DNA of 13,694 bases from DATCJA01 sp050742335 (GCA_050742335.1 JBOGIR010000194.1:1-13694), one strand, 5' to 3'. Shown: positions 5,680 through 13,640, counted from the stretch's first letter. Notes: generated by a model not told the origin, from the letters alone. A program made the numbers and translations.

Positions 5680-7351
5680 GATCCTGTGGCACCGGCTCAC
5701 GCATCGGGAGCCTGATGCCGTGTGATTTCGCCGTAGCGAGCGCCTCCGGATAGCCCGCGTCGGCATGTCGCGCCACGCCAAGGCCGGGGTCGCACGTCAG
5801 CACCCGCTCGATCCGCTCGTCGGCGTCCGGCGTGCCGTCGGCAACCACGACCATGCCGGCGTGGAGCGAGTAGCCGATGCCGACGCCCCCGCCGTGGTGC
5901 ACCGACACCCACGTGGCGCCCGCCGACGCGTTCAGCAGCGCGTTCAGCACCGGCCAGTCGGCAATCGCGTCGCTGCCGTCGAGCATCCCTTCCGTTTCGC
6001 GATAGGGCGACGCCACCGATCCAGCGTCGAGATGATCGCGGCCGATGACGATCGGCGCCTTGATCGCGCCCGCGCGCACCAGCTCGTTGAGGCGACGCCC
6101 GAACCTCGCGCGATCGCCGTAGCCGAGCCAGCAGATTCGCGCCGGCAGTCCCTGAAACGTCACGCGCGCGCGCGCCATCTGAATCCAGCGGCACAGCGCC
6201 TCGTCGTCGGGAAACATGTCGAGCGCAGCCTGATCGGTGACACGAATGTCGTCGGGATCTCCTGAGAGCGCCACCCAGCGGAACGGCCCCTTGCCCTCGC
6301 AGAAGAGAGGACGCACATATTCCGGCACAAAGCCGGGAATGTCAAACGCGTGGTCGACGCCCGCGCGTCTGGCCTGCGCGCGAATGTTGTTGCCGTAGTC
6401 GAAGGTGACCGCGCCGCGCGCGCGAAGCACGAGCATGGCTTCCACGTGGCGCGCCATCGAGGCCATCGCGCGCTCGATGTAGCGCTCCGGCTGGTGCTCG
6501 CGGAGCACCGCCGCTTCCGCCAGTGACAGGCCCTGCGGTATGTACCCGTTGAGCGCATCGTGCGCCGACGTCTGGTCCGTCAGGATGTCCGGCACCACGC
6601 CGCGTCGCAGAATCTCGGGCAGCAGCTCTGCGGCGTTTCCTTCGACGCCAATCGAACGTGCGGTTCGCGTGCGTCGCCAGGCGTCGAGTGTGTCGAGCGC
6701 CTCGTCCAGGCTGGTGGTCGCTTCGTCGAGATACCCGGTTGCGAGCCGCCGCGCGATCCGGTCCGGATCGACCTCGACGACGAGCGCTGCGGCGCCGTTC
6801 ATGGTAGCGGCCAGCGGCTGGGCGCCACCCATGCCCCCCAGGCCTGCCGTCACCACCGTGCGTCCCTCGAGCGAGCCGCCGAAATGTCGCCGTGCGGCGG
6901 CGGCGAACGTTTCGTAGGTACCTTGCAAAATCCCCTGTGTTCCGATGTAAATCCAGCTCCCGGCGGTCATCTGGCCATACATGGTCAGCCCGCGATCCTC
7001 GAGATCGCGGAAATTTTCCCAGGTGGCCCACGCCGGCACGAGGAGCGCGTTGGCAATGAGCACGCGCGGCGCGCCCGAATGCGTGCGGAACACGCCGACG
7101 GGCTTACCCGACTGGATGAGGAGCGTCTCGTCATGGTCGAGCCGGCGCAGCGCGCCGACGATCGCCCCGTACGCTTCCCAGTTGCGCGCCGCCTTGCCGG
7201 ATCCGCCGTACACGACCAGCTCGTCGGGACGTTCCGCGACATCCGGGTCGAGGTTGTTCATCAACATGCGCAGGGCCGCTTCCTGCGGCCAGGCTTTGCA
7301 CGACAGCGTGGAGCCGCGCGGCGCCCGGATCATGCGCGTGGCAATGGTCAT
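5675..7351 (-). CDS. hutU: urocanate hydratase (urocanase)
   Basis: Urocanase converts urocanate to 4-imidazolone-5-propionate, step two of histidine degradation, in the cytoplasm with a tightly bound NAD+ as electrophile. The 558-residue length is normal (about 555). The family landmarks are all present: VVYGGSGKAARNW (46-58), GQMTAGSWIYIGTQGI (126-141), the NAD-binding glycine motif TAGLGGMGGAQP (168-179), TFDYGNNIR (316-324), and the active-site Cys in RICWLGYGDR (C407, equivalent to Cys410 of the Pseudomonas enzyme). The ATG at 7351 has no Shine-Dalgarno match; a second ATG lies six codons in. It follows hutH by 94 bp and has its own promoter candidate. hutI, hutG and hutF are not in the window. 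Confidence 0.98.
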   Translation of the reverse strand: MTIATRMIRAPRGSTLSCKAWPQEAALRMLMNNLDPDVAERPDELVVYGGSGKAARNWEAYGAIVGALRRLDHDETLLIQSGKPVGVFRTHSGAPRVLIANALLVPAWATWENFRDLEDRGLTMYGQMTAGSWIYIGTQGILQGTYETFAAAARRHFGGSLEGRTVVTAGLGGMGGAQPLAATMNGAAALVVEVDPDRIARRLATGYLDEATTSLDEALDTLDAWRRTRTARSIGVEGNAAELLPEILRRGVVPDILTDQTSAHDALNGYIPQGLSLAEAAVLREHQPERYIERAMASMARHVEAMLVLRARGAVTFDYGNNIRAQARRAGVDHAFDIPGFVPEYVRPLFCEGKGPFRWVALSGDPDDIRVTDQAALDMFPDDEALCRWIQMARARVTFQGLPARICWLGYGDRARFGRRLNELVRAGAIKAPIVIGRDHLDAGSVASPYRETEGMLDGSDAIADWPVLNALLNASAGATWVSVHHGGGVGIGYSLHAGMVVVADGTPDADERIERVLTCDPGLGVARHADAGYPEALATAKSHGIRLPMREPVPQDH

Positions 7352-7395
7352 CAGCAGTGGAAGAGGAACCGGAGAATGGGAACGCGAAAGATCAG

Positions 7396-7424
7396 AAGGT
7401 AAGAAGCGCGCGCTCGCTTGTCAA
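7396..7424 (-). promoter_or_regulatory. sigma-70-type promoter upstream of hutU
   Basis: On the minus strand a perfect -35 box TTGACA (7424-7419) is followed by a 17-bp spacer and the -10 box TACCTT (7401-7396). Transcription would start near 7389, leaving a leader of about 38 nt before the hutU ATG. It lies in the hutH-hutU gap, so hutU could be expressed apart from hutH. No operator was recognised. Confidence 0.55.
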
Positions 7425-7445
7425 ATAATTTCCCAAAAAAAGTTT

Positions 7446-8969
7446 TCAATTGACTTTCAGCATGCACGCGCGTTCGAGCTCGCCCGATACAATCGTGTCG
7501 GAAATCGTACGAAGATCGAGCGACAACGAACGATCGTGCTCGACCGCCGGCACACGCGTGCGAATGAAATCATGCGCGCGCATGAGCGGCACGGACGAGA
7601 CGAGCGGCTGCAGCAGATCGATCGCTTCCGACGCGCACAGCAGCTCGCACGCGAGCACGTAACGCGCGAGCTCGGCGGCGCGCGCCGCCTTGAGCGCGGC
7701 GGCCATGCTCATGCTGACGTGATCTTCGCGGTTGCCCGACGTCGGAATCGTGTCGACGCTGGCCGGATGCGCCGTCGTCTTCAGCTCGGATGTTAGCGCG
7801 GCCGCCGTCACTTGCGCCATCATCAGCCCCGATTCGAGTCCACCATGTCGCGTGAGGAACGCCGGGAGGCCGCTGAGCGCGGGATTGACGAGCCGCTCGC
7901 AGCGCCGCTCGCTGATGGTGGCCAGGTGCGCGAGGGCGATGCACACCACGTCGCACGCGAGCGCCACCGGCGCGCCGTGGAAATTGCCGCCCGACACGAT
8001 GTCGCCCGACTCCTGGAACACCATCGGATTGTCGGTGGCGGCGTTGGCCTCGGTGTGGAACACGCGCCGCGCAAAGGCGAGCGCGTCGCGGGCGGCGCCG
8101 TGCACCTGAGGGCTGCAGCGCATGGAATAGGCGTCCTGCACACGACCGCAGTTGGCGTGCGAGGCGTTGATGGGGCTCCCGTCCAGCAGCGCCAGCACGT
8201 TGGCCGCCGACGTCTGCTGGCCGGCGAAGCCGCGCGCCTCGTGAATGCGCGGGTCGAAGGGGCGGGTCGACCCCCGCAGCGCGTCGATACTCATGGCAGC
8301 CGCGATATCGGCGGCGCGCGCCAGCCGTTCGGCCTCCGCCACGGTCAGACCGAGCAGGGCGGTCGACGCCTGCGTCCCGTTGATGAGGGCGAGTCCTTCT
8401 TTGGCGGCCAGCGCGACGGGCGTCAACCCGACGCGGCGCAAGGCGAGCGCGCCAGACTCCCGTCCGTCGCCGTGCCATGCCTCCCCCTCGCCAATGAGCA
8501 CCAGGGCGAGGTGCGCGAGCGGCGCCAGGTCGCCGCTGGCGCCGACCGATCCGCGCGACGGCACGACCGGATGGACGCGACGGTTGAGCAGCTCGACGAG
8601 CAGCTCCAGCGTCTCCAGCCGGATGCCCGAGAACCCCTTCGCCAGCACGTTGGCACGCAGCGCCATCGTTGCCCGCACGACCGGAACGGGGAGCGGATCG
8701 CCAACGCCCGCGGCATGACTGCGAAGCAGATTGATCTGCAGTGCCGCCAGCGAGTCGGACGGAATCCTGACCTCGGCGAAATGGCCGAAGCCGGTGTTGA
8801 CGCCGTAGGCCGGCTCGTCACGGACGGCGAACTCGTCGACGAGCGTACGCGCGGCGCGCACGCGCGTGCGCGCGCTGTCGGCGATGCGCACGGGTGAGGA
8901 GTCGTGCGCGATGGCGACCAGGTGTTCGAGCGTCAGGTTCGTACCGTCGAGTGGAATGGCGGAAGGCAT
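7446..8969 (-). CDS. hutH: histidine ammonia-lyase (histidase)
   Basis: Histidase removes ammonia from L-histidine to give trans-urocanate, the first step of histidine catabolism, as a cytoplasmic homotetramer. The 507 residues match the family (about 510). The catalytic MIO group forms from Ala144-Ser145-Gly146 in SRGSVGASGDLAPLAH, and the active-site Tyr55 is in YGVNTGFGHF. Other signatures are NGTQAS, the FHTEANAATDNPMVF segment, and SGNREDHVSM near the C-terminus. The His-type pattern and the next gene, hutU, argue against phenylalanine or tyrosine ammonia-lyase. The ATG at 8969 has a good upstream GAAGG. It is divergent from purA across 78 bp and is first of a minus-strand hutH-hutU pair. 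Confidence 0.97.
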   Translation of the reverse strand: MPSAIPLDGTNLTLEHLVAIAHDSSPVRIADSARTRVRAARTLVDEFAVRDEPAYGVNTGFGHFAEVRIPSDSLAALQINLLRSHAAGVGDPLPVPVVRATMALRANVLAKGFSGIRLETLELLVELLNRRVHPVVPSRGSVGASGDLAPLAHLALVLIGEGEAWHGDGRESGALALRRVGLTPVALAAKEGLALINGTQASTALLGLTVAEAERLARAADIAAAMSIDALRGSTRPFDPRIHEARGFAGQQTSAANVLALLDGSPINASHANCGRVQDAYSMRCSPQVHGAARDALAFARRVFHTEANAATDNPMVFQESGDIVSGGNFHGAPVALACDVVCIALAHLATISERRCERLVNPALSGLPAFLTRHGGLESGLMMAQVTAAALTSELKTTAHPASVDTIPTSGNREDHVSMSMAAALKAARAAELARYVLACELLCASEAIDLLQPLVSSVPLMRAHDFIRTRVPAVEHDRSLSLDLRTISDTIVSGELERACMLKVN

Positions 8970-8975
8970 CGTTCG

Positions 8976-8980
8976 CCTTC
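8976..8980 (-). promoter_or_regulatory. Shine-Dalgarno site of hutH
   Basis: GAAGG on the minus strand lies 6 nt before the ATG at 8969. It supports that start and is one of the few good ribosome binding sites in the window. Confidence 0.6.
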
Positions 8981-9000
8981 AGACTTTCACAATGAATCAG

Positions 9001-9028
9001 CCTTTTGCAATTTGCATTCTGCAAGGCG
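9001..9028. repeat. heptad repeat in the divergent hutH-purA region
   Basis: Four 7-bp units are in register: CCTTTTG, CAATTTG, CATTCTG, CAAGGCG. The words resemble the CCTTCTG and CACTTTG units before and after the RNase III gene. The array lies 19 bp upstream of the purA ATG and 31 bp upstream of hutH, where both promoters must be. Confidence 0.6.
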
Positions 9029-9047
9029 CCCGATAGGATAGTGACGA

Positions 9048-10349
9048 ATGTCCGTGAATATCGCAGTGCTTGGCGCGCAGTGGGGCGACGAAGGGAAGGG
9101 CAAGATTGTGGACATGCTCACGCCCTGCTTCTCGGCGGTTGCGCGCTACCAGGGGGGGCACAACGCCGGCCACACCGTCTACGTGCAAGGCCGGAAGTTC
9201 GTCCTCCATCTCATCCCGTCCGGCATCCTGCACCCGGGCGTCACCTGCATCATCGGCAACGGCGTGGTCATCGATCCGCAGGCGTTGTTCAAGGAGATCG
9301 ACGAGCTGGGGCGGATGGGGGTCGCCGTCGACGGCCGGCTGCGCATCAGCGAGAAGGCCCACGTGATTCTTCCGTATCACCGTGAGCTGGACGTGCTCTC
9401 GGAGGCGCGGCGCGGCGAGCGCAAGATTGGCACGACGTCGCGCGGCATCGGGCCGGCTTACGAGGACAAGATCGGCCGTCGCGGGATCCGGATTTGCGAT
9501 CTGCTCGGCGACCGCACGGCGCTCGCCAACGAGGTACGCGAGAACGTCAGCGCGCGCAACCGCATCATCAAGGACTCGACGCTCGACTGGCAGCCGCTGC
9601 ACGAGCAGCTCGTCTCGTTCGGCGAACGGATCCGGCCGTGGGTGGCCGACGTGTCACTGCTCCTGACGCAGATGATGCGCGACGGACAGAGGGTCATGTT
9701 CGAGGGGGCGCAAGCGACGCTGCTCGATGTCGATCACGGTACCTATCCGTTCGTCACCTCATCGAACGCCTCAGTGGGCGGTATCTGCACCGGTCTGGGC
9801 GTGCCGCCGCGCGCCATTGGCGGCGTGCTGGGCGTGGCCAAGGCGTACACCACGCGCGTGGGCGAGGGGCCGCTGCCCACCGAGCTCACCGGAGCGCTGG
9901 CGGAGCGGCTGCGCGAAGGCGGGCAGGAGTACGGGGCATCGACCGGCCGGCCGCGGCGGTGCGGCTGGTACGACGCGGTGGTGGTGCGCTACTCGGCGCG
10001 GATCAACGGGCTCGACGCGCTCGCCCTCACCAAGCTCGACGTGCTGGATGGACTGGCGGAGGTGCACGTCTGCACCGGCTACCGCACGTCACAAGGCACG
10101 CTCACCGAGTTTCCTGCGGACCTTCGGCTGCTGGCCGATGCCCAGCCGGTGTACGAGACGATGGCCGGGTGGGCGACGCCGACCAAGGGGGCCACACGGA
10201 TGGACCAGCTCCCGACCGAGGCGCGCCGGTACATCGCGCGGCTCGAGGAGGTGAGCGGCGTCGAGTGCGCGATCGTCTCGACCGGCTCCGATCGCCAGGA
10301 GACGATTGTCAAGCCGGGCTCGCCAGTGGCGATATGGCTGAGCCGGTAG
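9048..10349 (+). CDS. purA: adenylosuccinate synthetase
   Basis: PurA joins IMP and aspartate using GTP to give adenylosuccinate, the committed step from IMP to AMP, as a cytoplasmic dimer. The 433 residues match the E. coli enzyme (432). The N-terminal GTP/IMP loop QWGDEGKGK (11-19) contains the catalytic Asp14, and GGHNAGHT (36-43) contains the catalytic His42. IGTTSRGIGPAYEDK, FEGAQATLLDVDHGTYPFVTSSN and the late LTKLDVLDGL stretch (nucleotide binding) are all family signatures. The ATG at 9048 has an AGGA about 9 nt upstream. The gene stands alone, divergent from hutH, and its stop is 4 bp from the stop of the convergent PilZ gene. Confidence 0.98.
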   Translation: MSVNIAVLGAQWGDEGKGKIVDMLTPCFSAVARYQGGHNAGHTVYVQGRKFVLHLIPSGILHPGVTCIIGNGVVIDPQALFKEIDELGRMGVAVDGRLRISEKAHVILPYHRELDVLSEARRGERKIGTTSRGIGPAYEDKIGRRGIRICDLLGDRTALANEVRENVSARNRIIKDSTLDWQPLHEQLVSFGERIRPWVADVSLLLTQMMRDGQRVMFEGAQATLLDVDHGTYPFVTSSNASVGGICTGLGVPPRAIGGVLGVAKAYTTRVGEGPLPTELTGALAERLREGGQEYGASTGRPRRCGWYDAVVVRYSARINGLDALALTKLDVLDGLAEVHVCTGYRTSQGTLTEFPADLRLLADAQPVYETMAGWATPTKGATRMDQLPTEARRYIARLEEVSGVECAIVSTGSDRQETIVKPGSPVAIWLSR

Positions 10350-10353
10350 GCCG

Positions 10354-11046
10354 TTATCCCTTGTGCCGGTCGATGAACTTCGCCAGGGCCGCCGTGTCGG
10401 CGCCGAAGAACTGGATGCCGGAGCGATAGCGTGCGCCCCCTTGTGGAATTTCGAACGACGCCCACGCCACGGCGGCCTTGAGGCGGATGGACGGCTTGGT
10501 GCCCGGCAGGATCACCCGGACGCGCTGATTCGGCTTGAGGATGGTGGGCGAGACGACCTGGGCGCCCACGACAGAGAGATCGACGAGGGTCGCCGCATTG
10601 CCGTCGACCTCCACTTTGATGCTGTCCGCAATCCTGAAGCGCGGCGCACGACGGGTTCCGCGCTGATCGAGTGGCGCAGGAGAGACACTTGGTACTTCCT
10701 CGACGACGACCAGCCCGGAGGCGGCGTTGTCGCTTCCGGGCGTCGTGGCAGCGGCATCCCCCGTCCGGTGGGAGGTGACTCGCGAATAACTGCGGTCGTC
10801 TTCGACGATGCGTATTTCGCAGCCGCCGAGTGACGGGTCGGCCTTGATGCGGTTGATGAGCGCCGCGCCGCGGGACGTCTCGGCAAACAGACGGTCGAGC
10901 AGCACGACGTCCGGACGTTGACGCGTGATCAGGTCGAGCGCACGCAGCGCCTCGGCGTCCGAAAACGTGACGGCGTCGGCAAGTTCTTCTCGTTCCTTCA
11001 GCGTGGCAAGGTGTTCGGCATTGGCAATGAGGATCGTCGGAGGCAC
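10354..11046 (-). CDS. degenerate receiver-like domain plus PilZ domain protein
   Basis: A 230-residue two-domain protein, probably a cytoplasmic c-di-GMP effector. Residues about 3-82 look like a response-regulator receiver fold: TILIANAE strand, then RPDVVLLDRLF (44-54) with Asp51 where the phosphorylated residue would sit. The usual acidic pair after the first strand is missing (ANAE), so phosphorylation is doubtful. A variable linker (about 83-130) follows. The C-terminal PilZ domain (131-228) has both c-di-GMP motifs, RxxxR (R132-R136 in TRRAPRFR) and DxSxxG (D156-G161 in DLSVVG), so ligand binding is likely. The start is GTG at 11046 with no clear Shine-Dalgarno site. It is convergent with purA and divergent from an ABC exporter across 110 bp. 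Its output partner cannot be seen here. Confidence 0.85.
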   Translation of the reverse strand: MPPTILIANAEHLATLKEREELADAVTFSDAEALRALDLITRQRPDVVLLDRLFAETSRGAALINRIKADPSLGGCEIRIVEDDRSYSRVTSHRTGDAAATTPGSDNAASGLVVVEEVPSVSPAPLDQRGTRRAPRFRIADSIKVEVDGNAATLVDLSVVGAQVVSPTILKPNQRVRVILPGTKPSIRLKAAVAWASFEIPQGGARYRSGIQFFGADTAALAKFIDRHKG

Positions 11047-11156
11047 AGGGTGTCAGTCTAACCCAAATTCACCACATGACCATTTTCGGGATGCCACGTT
11101 GCGACTCCTTGTGTGTGTTTTGCATTTTCAGTTCTTGACCTGCAGAATCTGCTGTC

Positions 11157-11909
11157 GTGATCGCCGCTCCGGCCGTCCGCTGTGATCGATTGACGAAACG
11201 CTACGGCGATGTCACGGCCGTCGACGGCCTGTCGCTGACAGTACAGCGCGGCGAGTGTTTCGGCCTGCTCGGACCGAATGGCGCCGGCAAGACGACGACG
11301 ATCGAGATTCTCGAGGGGCTGCTCGAGCCGGACGAAGGAGACGTCGAAGTGCTCGGGCTGACGTGGCGCACACACGACGGGGAACTGCGACAGCGTCTCG
11401 GCATTCAGCTCCAGGAAACGCGCCTCGCCGAGAAGCTCACCGTGGAAGAGACGCTCCGGGTGTTTCGGTCCTTCTATCACCGCGGGCGTCCGGTGGCCGA
11501 TCTGCTGCGACTCGTCGAGCTGGAAGGGAAGCGCGCGAGCTGGGTGGGCAAGCTGTCGGGCGGCCAGCGGCAGCGTCTCGCCGTCGCGTGCGCGCTGGCC
11601 GGCGCCCCCGACCTGCTGTTTCTCGACGAGCCGACCACGGGGCTCGATCCGCAGTCGCGCCGCCAGCTGTGGAGCCTCCTGGAGCGCTTTCGGGCCGACG
11701 GTGGAACCATTGTCCTCACCACGCACTATATGGACGAAGCCGAAGCGCTGTGCGATCGCGTTGCCGTTTTCGACCTGGGCCGGCTCATCGCGCTTGGCAC
11801 GCCGGGCGAGCTGATCGATGCGCTGGGCGCGCCGCGCGTCGTGACACACCGCGGCACCCTCGAGGACGTCTTCATGGCGTTGACCGGCAGGCACCTCCGT
11901 GATGACTAG
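11157..11909 (+). CDS. ABC-2 type exporter, ATP-binding subunit
   Basis: The nucleotide-binding subunit of an ABC exporter of the DrrA/CcmA/NatA-like group, acting on the cytoplasmic side of the membrane with the permease encoded next. The 250 residues contain all motifs in order: Walker A GPNGAGKT (39-46), Q-loop around Q84-Q86, signature LSGGQRQR (133-140), Walker B LLFLDEP (153-159) with catalytic Glu158, D-loop GLDP and the switch His190 in LTTHYMDEAEALCDR. Family substrates include drugs, lipids, polysaccharides and sodium; none can be chosen here. The start is GTG at 11157 without a good Shine-Dalgarno site. The 3' end overlaps the permease by 8 bp, so translation is probably coupled. 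The 110-bp upstream gap (11047-11156) holds no repeat or promoter I could define. Confidence 0.95.
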   Translation: MIAAPAVRCDRLTKRYGDVTAVDGLSLTVQRGECFGLLGPNGAGKTTTIEILEGLLEPDEGDVEVLGLTWRTHDGELRQRLGIQLQETRLAEKLTVEETLRVFRSFYHRGRPVADLLRLVELEGKRASWVGKLSGGQRQRLAVACALAGAPDLLFLDEPTTGLDPQSRRQLWSLLERFRADGGTIVLTTHYMDEAEALCDRVAVFDLGRLIALGTPGELIDALGAPRVVTHRGTLEDVFMALTGRHLRDD

Positions 11910-12951
11910 TCACGATCGAGGCGGCGCGAATCACCCGCTCGTCGAGCTCACCAGTGCGCGGCTGCGCGAATTCGTCCGCGAGCCCGAGGCGCTGTTCTGG
12001 GCCGTGGTGTTTCCCATCGTGATGTCGCTGGCGCTGGCGGTGGCGTTTCCTGCCCGTGGCACGCAACCGGTGCGCGTCGGCGTCGCGCCGGGCCCTCAAG
12101 CCGACGCGGTGCGGAAGACGCTGGAGGCCACGCCCGGCATCGTCGTGCGCGAGGTCGGGCCCGACCAGATGCGCGCCATTCGCGAGGGCGAGGTGCATCT
12201 CGTCGTGGTGCCCGGCACACCGCCGGCCTACCGGTTCGATTCGGCGCGTGACGAGAGCCGTGCCGCCCGGCTCGTCGTCGACGACGCCTTGAAGCGCGCG
12301 GCGGGCCGCCCCGACCCGTGGACCGCGCGTGAGGAGCCGCTGGACGTGCCGGGATCCCGGTACATCGACTGGCTGATCCCCGGCATCCTGGGCATGAACA
12401 TCATGAGCACCGGCATGTGGGGCATCGGCTTCTCGATCGTGCAGGCGCGGTTGCGGAAGCTGTTGAAGCGGCTCGTGGCCAGTCCGATGCGCAAGCGCGA
12501 GTATCTGCTGGCGCAGGTCATCGCCCGGCTGATCTTTCTCGCGCCTGAGGTGGCCGTGACGCTCGCCTTCGGTGCGCTCGTCCTTGGCATGCCGATCAAC
12601 GGGTCGTACGGCGCGGTGGGTGCCGTTTGCGTGGTGGGCGCGTTGTCGTTCGCCGGACTCGGACTGCTCACGGCGAGCCGCGCCGCTTCGATCGAGGCGA
12701 TCTCCGGCATCCTCAATCTGTCGATGCTGCCGATGTGGGTGTTGAGCGGCGTGTTCTTTTCGACGGCGAACTTTCCCGACGTTCTACAACCGGCGATCCA
12801 GACGCTGCCACTGACCGCGTTGAATGACGCGCTTCGGGCGGTAGTGCTCGAAGGCGCCACACTGCGCGCGGTGGCGAATGAAATGGCACTGCTCGCGGTG
12901 TGGGGTGTCGTACCGTTTGTCCTCGCCCTCCGGCTGTTCAGGTGGCAGTAG
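11902..12951 (+). CDS. ABC-2 type transporter permease
   Basis: The membrane subunit of the exporter, 349 residues from the ATG at 11902 (a GTG at 11899 is also possible). A first membrane segment (about 30-50) is followed by an extracytoplasmic domain of about 100 residues (51-155). About five more hydrophobic segments run from about 155 to the C-terminus (IDWLIPGILGMNIMSTGMWG, then stretches near 205-235, 240-260, 270-295 and 320-345). This one-plus-five layout with a large loop is typical of the ABC2_membrane_3 group. LKRLVASPMRKREYLLAQ is the usual cytoplasmic coupling-helix region and LSMLPMWVLSGVFF is also typical. Overlap with the ATPase gene supports a two-gene transporter. Substrate unknown. 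Confidence 0.93.
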   Translation: MTSHDRGGANHPLVELTSARLREFVREPEALFWAVVFPIVMSLALAVAFPARGTQPVRVGVAPGPQADAVRKTLEATPGIVVREVGPDQMRAIREGEVHLVVVPGTPPAYRFDSARDESRAARLVVDDALKRAAGRPDPWTAREEPLDVPGSRYIDWLIPGILGMNIMSTGMWGIGFSIVQARLRKLLKRLVASPMRKREYLLAQVIARLIFLAPEVAVTLAFGALVLGMPINGSYGAVGAVCVVGALSFAGLGLLTASRAASIEAISGILNLSMLPMWVLSGVFFSTANFPDVLQPAIQTLPLTALNDALRAVVLEGATLRAVANEMALLAVWGVVPFVLALRLFRWQ

Positions 12952-12954
12952 AGG

Positions 12955-12960
12955 TATATT
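12955..12960 (+). promoter_or_regulatory. possible -10 box for the AMP-binding gene
   Basis: TATATT lies 4 nt after the permease stop and 32 nt before the next ATG, in otherwise GC-rich DNA. No good -35 box is found at 15-18 bp upstream, so the promoter is tentative. If real, the downstream gene is expressed apart from the exporter. Confidence 0.3.
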
Positions 12961-12991
12961 GGCCCTTCGCTTGCAGCCTTGGTGCGGTGCG

Positions 12992-13597
12992 ATGTCAACG
13001 CTTGGTGTCCATCGCGTGGTCGAGCGTCAGGCGGTGGTGCGCGGCGATCGGACGGCCGTCAGCGGCGCGCATGGAGGCCTGACGTACCGCGAGCTCAATC
13101 AACGCGCGAATATGGTGGCGCGTCACCTGATGGCGTGCGGCCTGCGCCGGGGGTCGCGCGTCGTTGTCAGGATGGCACGATCGCCGCAGCTTGCCGTGGT
13201 GCTGCTGGCGGTCCTCAAGGCGGGTGCCGCCTACATGTGGGTTGACGGCGAGGCCAAGGACCGATGGCCGCGCGGCGTCTCCATCGTGCACGCATCGAAC
13301 GGGGCGGATGAAACGCTCGTCGTCGTTGACGACGCCTCGCTCGTCGAGGGACCGTCGCGACCGGCGCCGAACCTGCCGATTGTCACGCGGCCGGACGACA
13401 TCGCCTGTGTGTTGCCGCCGCAGGGCGGTGTGCCGGCCGTCCTCGTGCCGCACGCGACCATTGCCGCGCTGCGGTCGCATCCGGCGCCGGATCGGACGGT
13501 GTGGTCGGGCGACGCGGCGGCCTTCGATTTGTGGCTGCCGTTGATGGCGGGAGGTACCGTCATGATCGCGGCGTCGGCGGTTGAGGCCGCCGCCTGA
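12992..13597 (+). CDS. short, degenerate AMP-binding (adenylation-domain) protein
   Basis: A 201-residue protein that matches only the first part of an adenylate-forming enzyme, which normally has about 500 residues. Motif A1 is present as LTYREL (30-35) and A2 as LKAGAAYMWVD (75-85). The place of the ATP-binding A3 motif (normally Y-T-S-G-T-T-G-x-P-K-G) reads IACVLPPQGGVPAVLVPH (137-154): the Ser/Thr-Gly loop and the Lys are gone and about three residues are missing. An A4-like FDLWLPLMAGGTV (179-191 approximately) is followed at once by the stop. Everything after that, including the catalytic C-terminal domain, is absent, and the DNA beyond shows no continuing frame. It cannot be a normal adenylating enzyme; it may be a decayed gene or a repurposed domain. 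It starts 40 bp after the exporter permease. Confidence 0.75.
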   Translation: MSTLGVHRVVERQAVVRGDRTAVSGAHGGLTYRELNQRANMVARHLMACGLRRGSRVVVRMARSPQLAVVLLAVLKAGAAYMWVDGEAKDRWPRGVSIVHASNGADETLVVVDDASLVEGPSRPAPNLPIVTRPDDIACVLPPQGGVPAVLVPHATIAALRSHPAPDRTVWSGDAAAFDLWLPLMAGGTVMIAASAVEAAA

Positions 13598-13640
13598 GAG
13601 ATGACTCCAAAAGATCACTTGAGTCGAGGATGTTTGTTCG

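Noticed and set aside
7425..7445. T-run after the hutH stop as an intrinsic terminator
   Set aside because: Seven T occur on the minus strand, but there is no GC-rich stem before them.
9012..9039. TTGCAT-N16-TAGGAT as the purA promoter
   Set aside because: The match is weak, the -35 lies inside the heptad repeat, and the resulting start would leave almost no leader and exclude the AGGA site.
12878..12991. Upstream ATG for the AMP-binding gene at 12878
   Set aside because: It lies inside the permease gene and adds a Cys/Ser-rich segment with no match to the family; the ATG at 12992 fits the adenylation-domain N-terminus.
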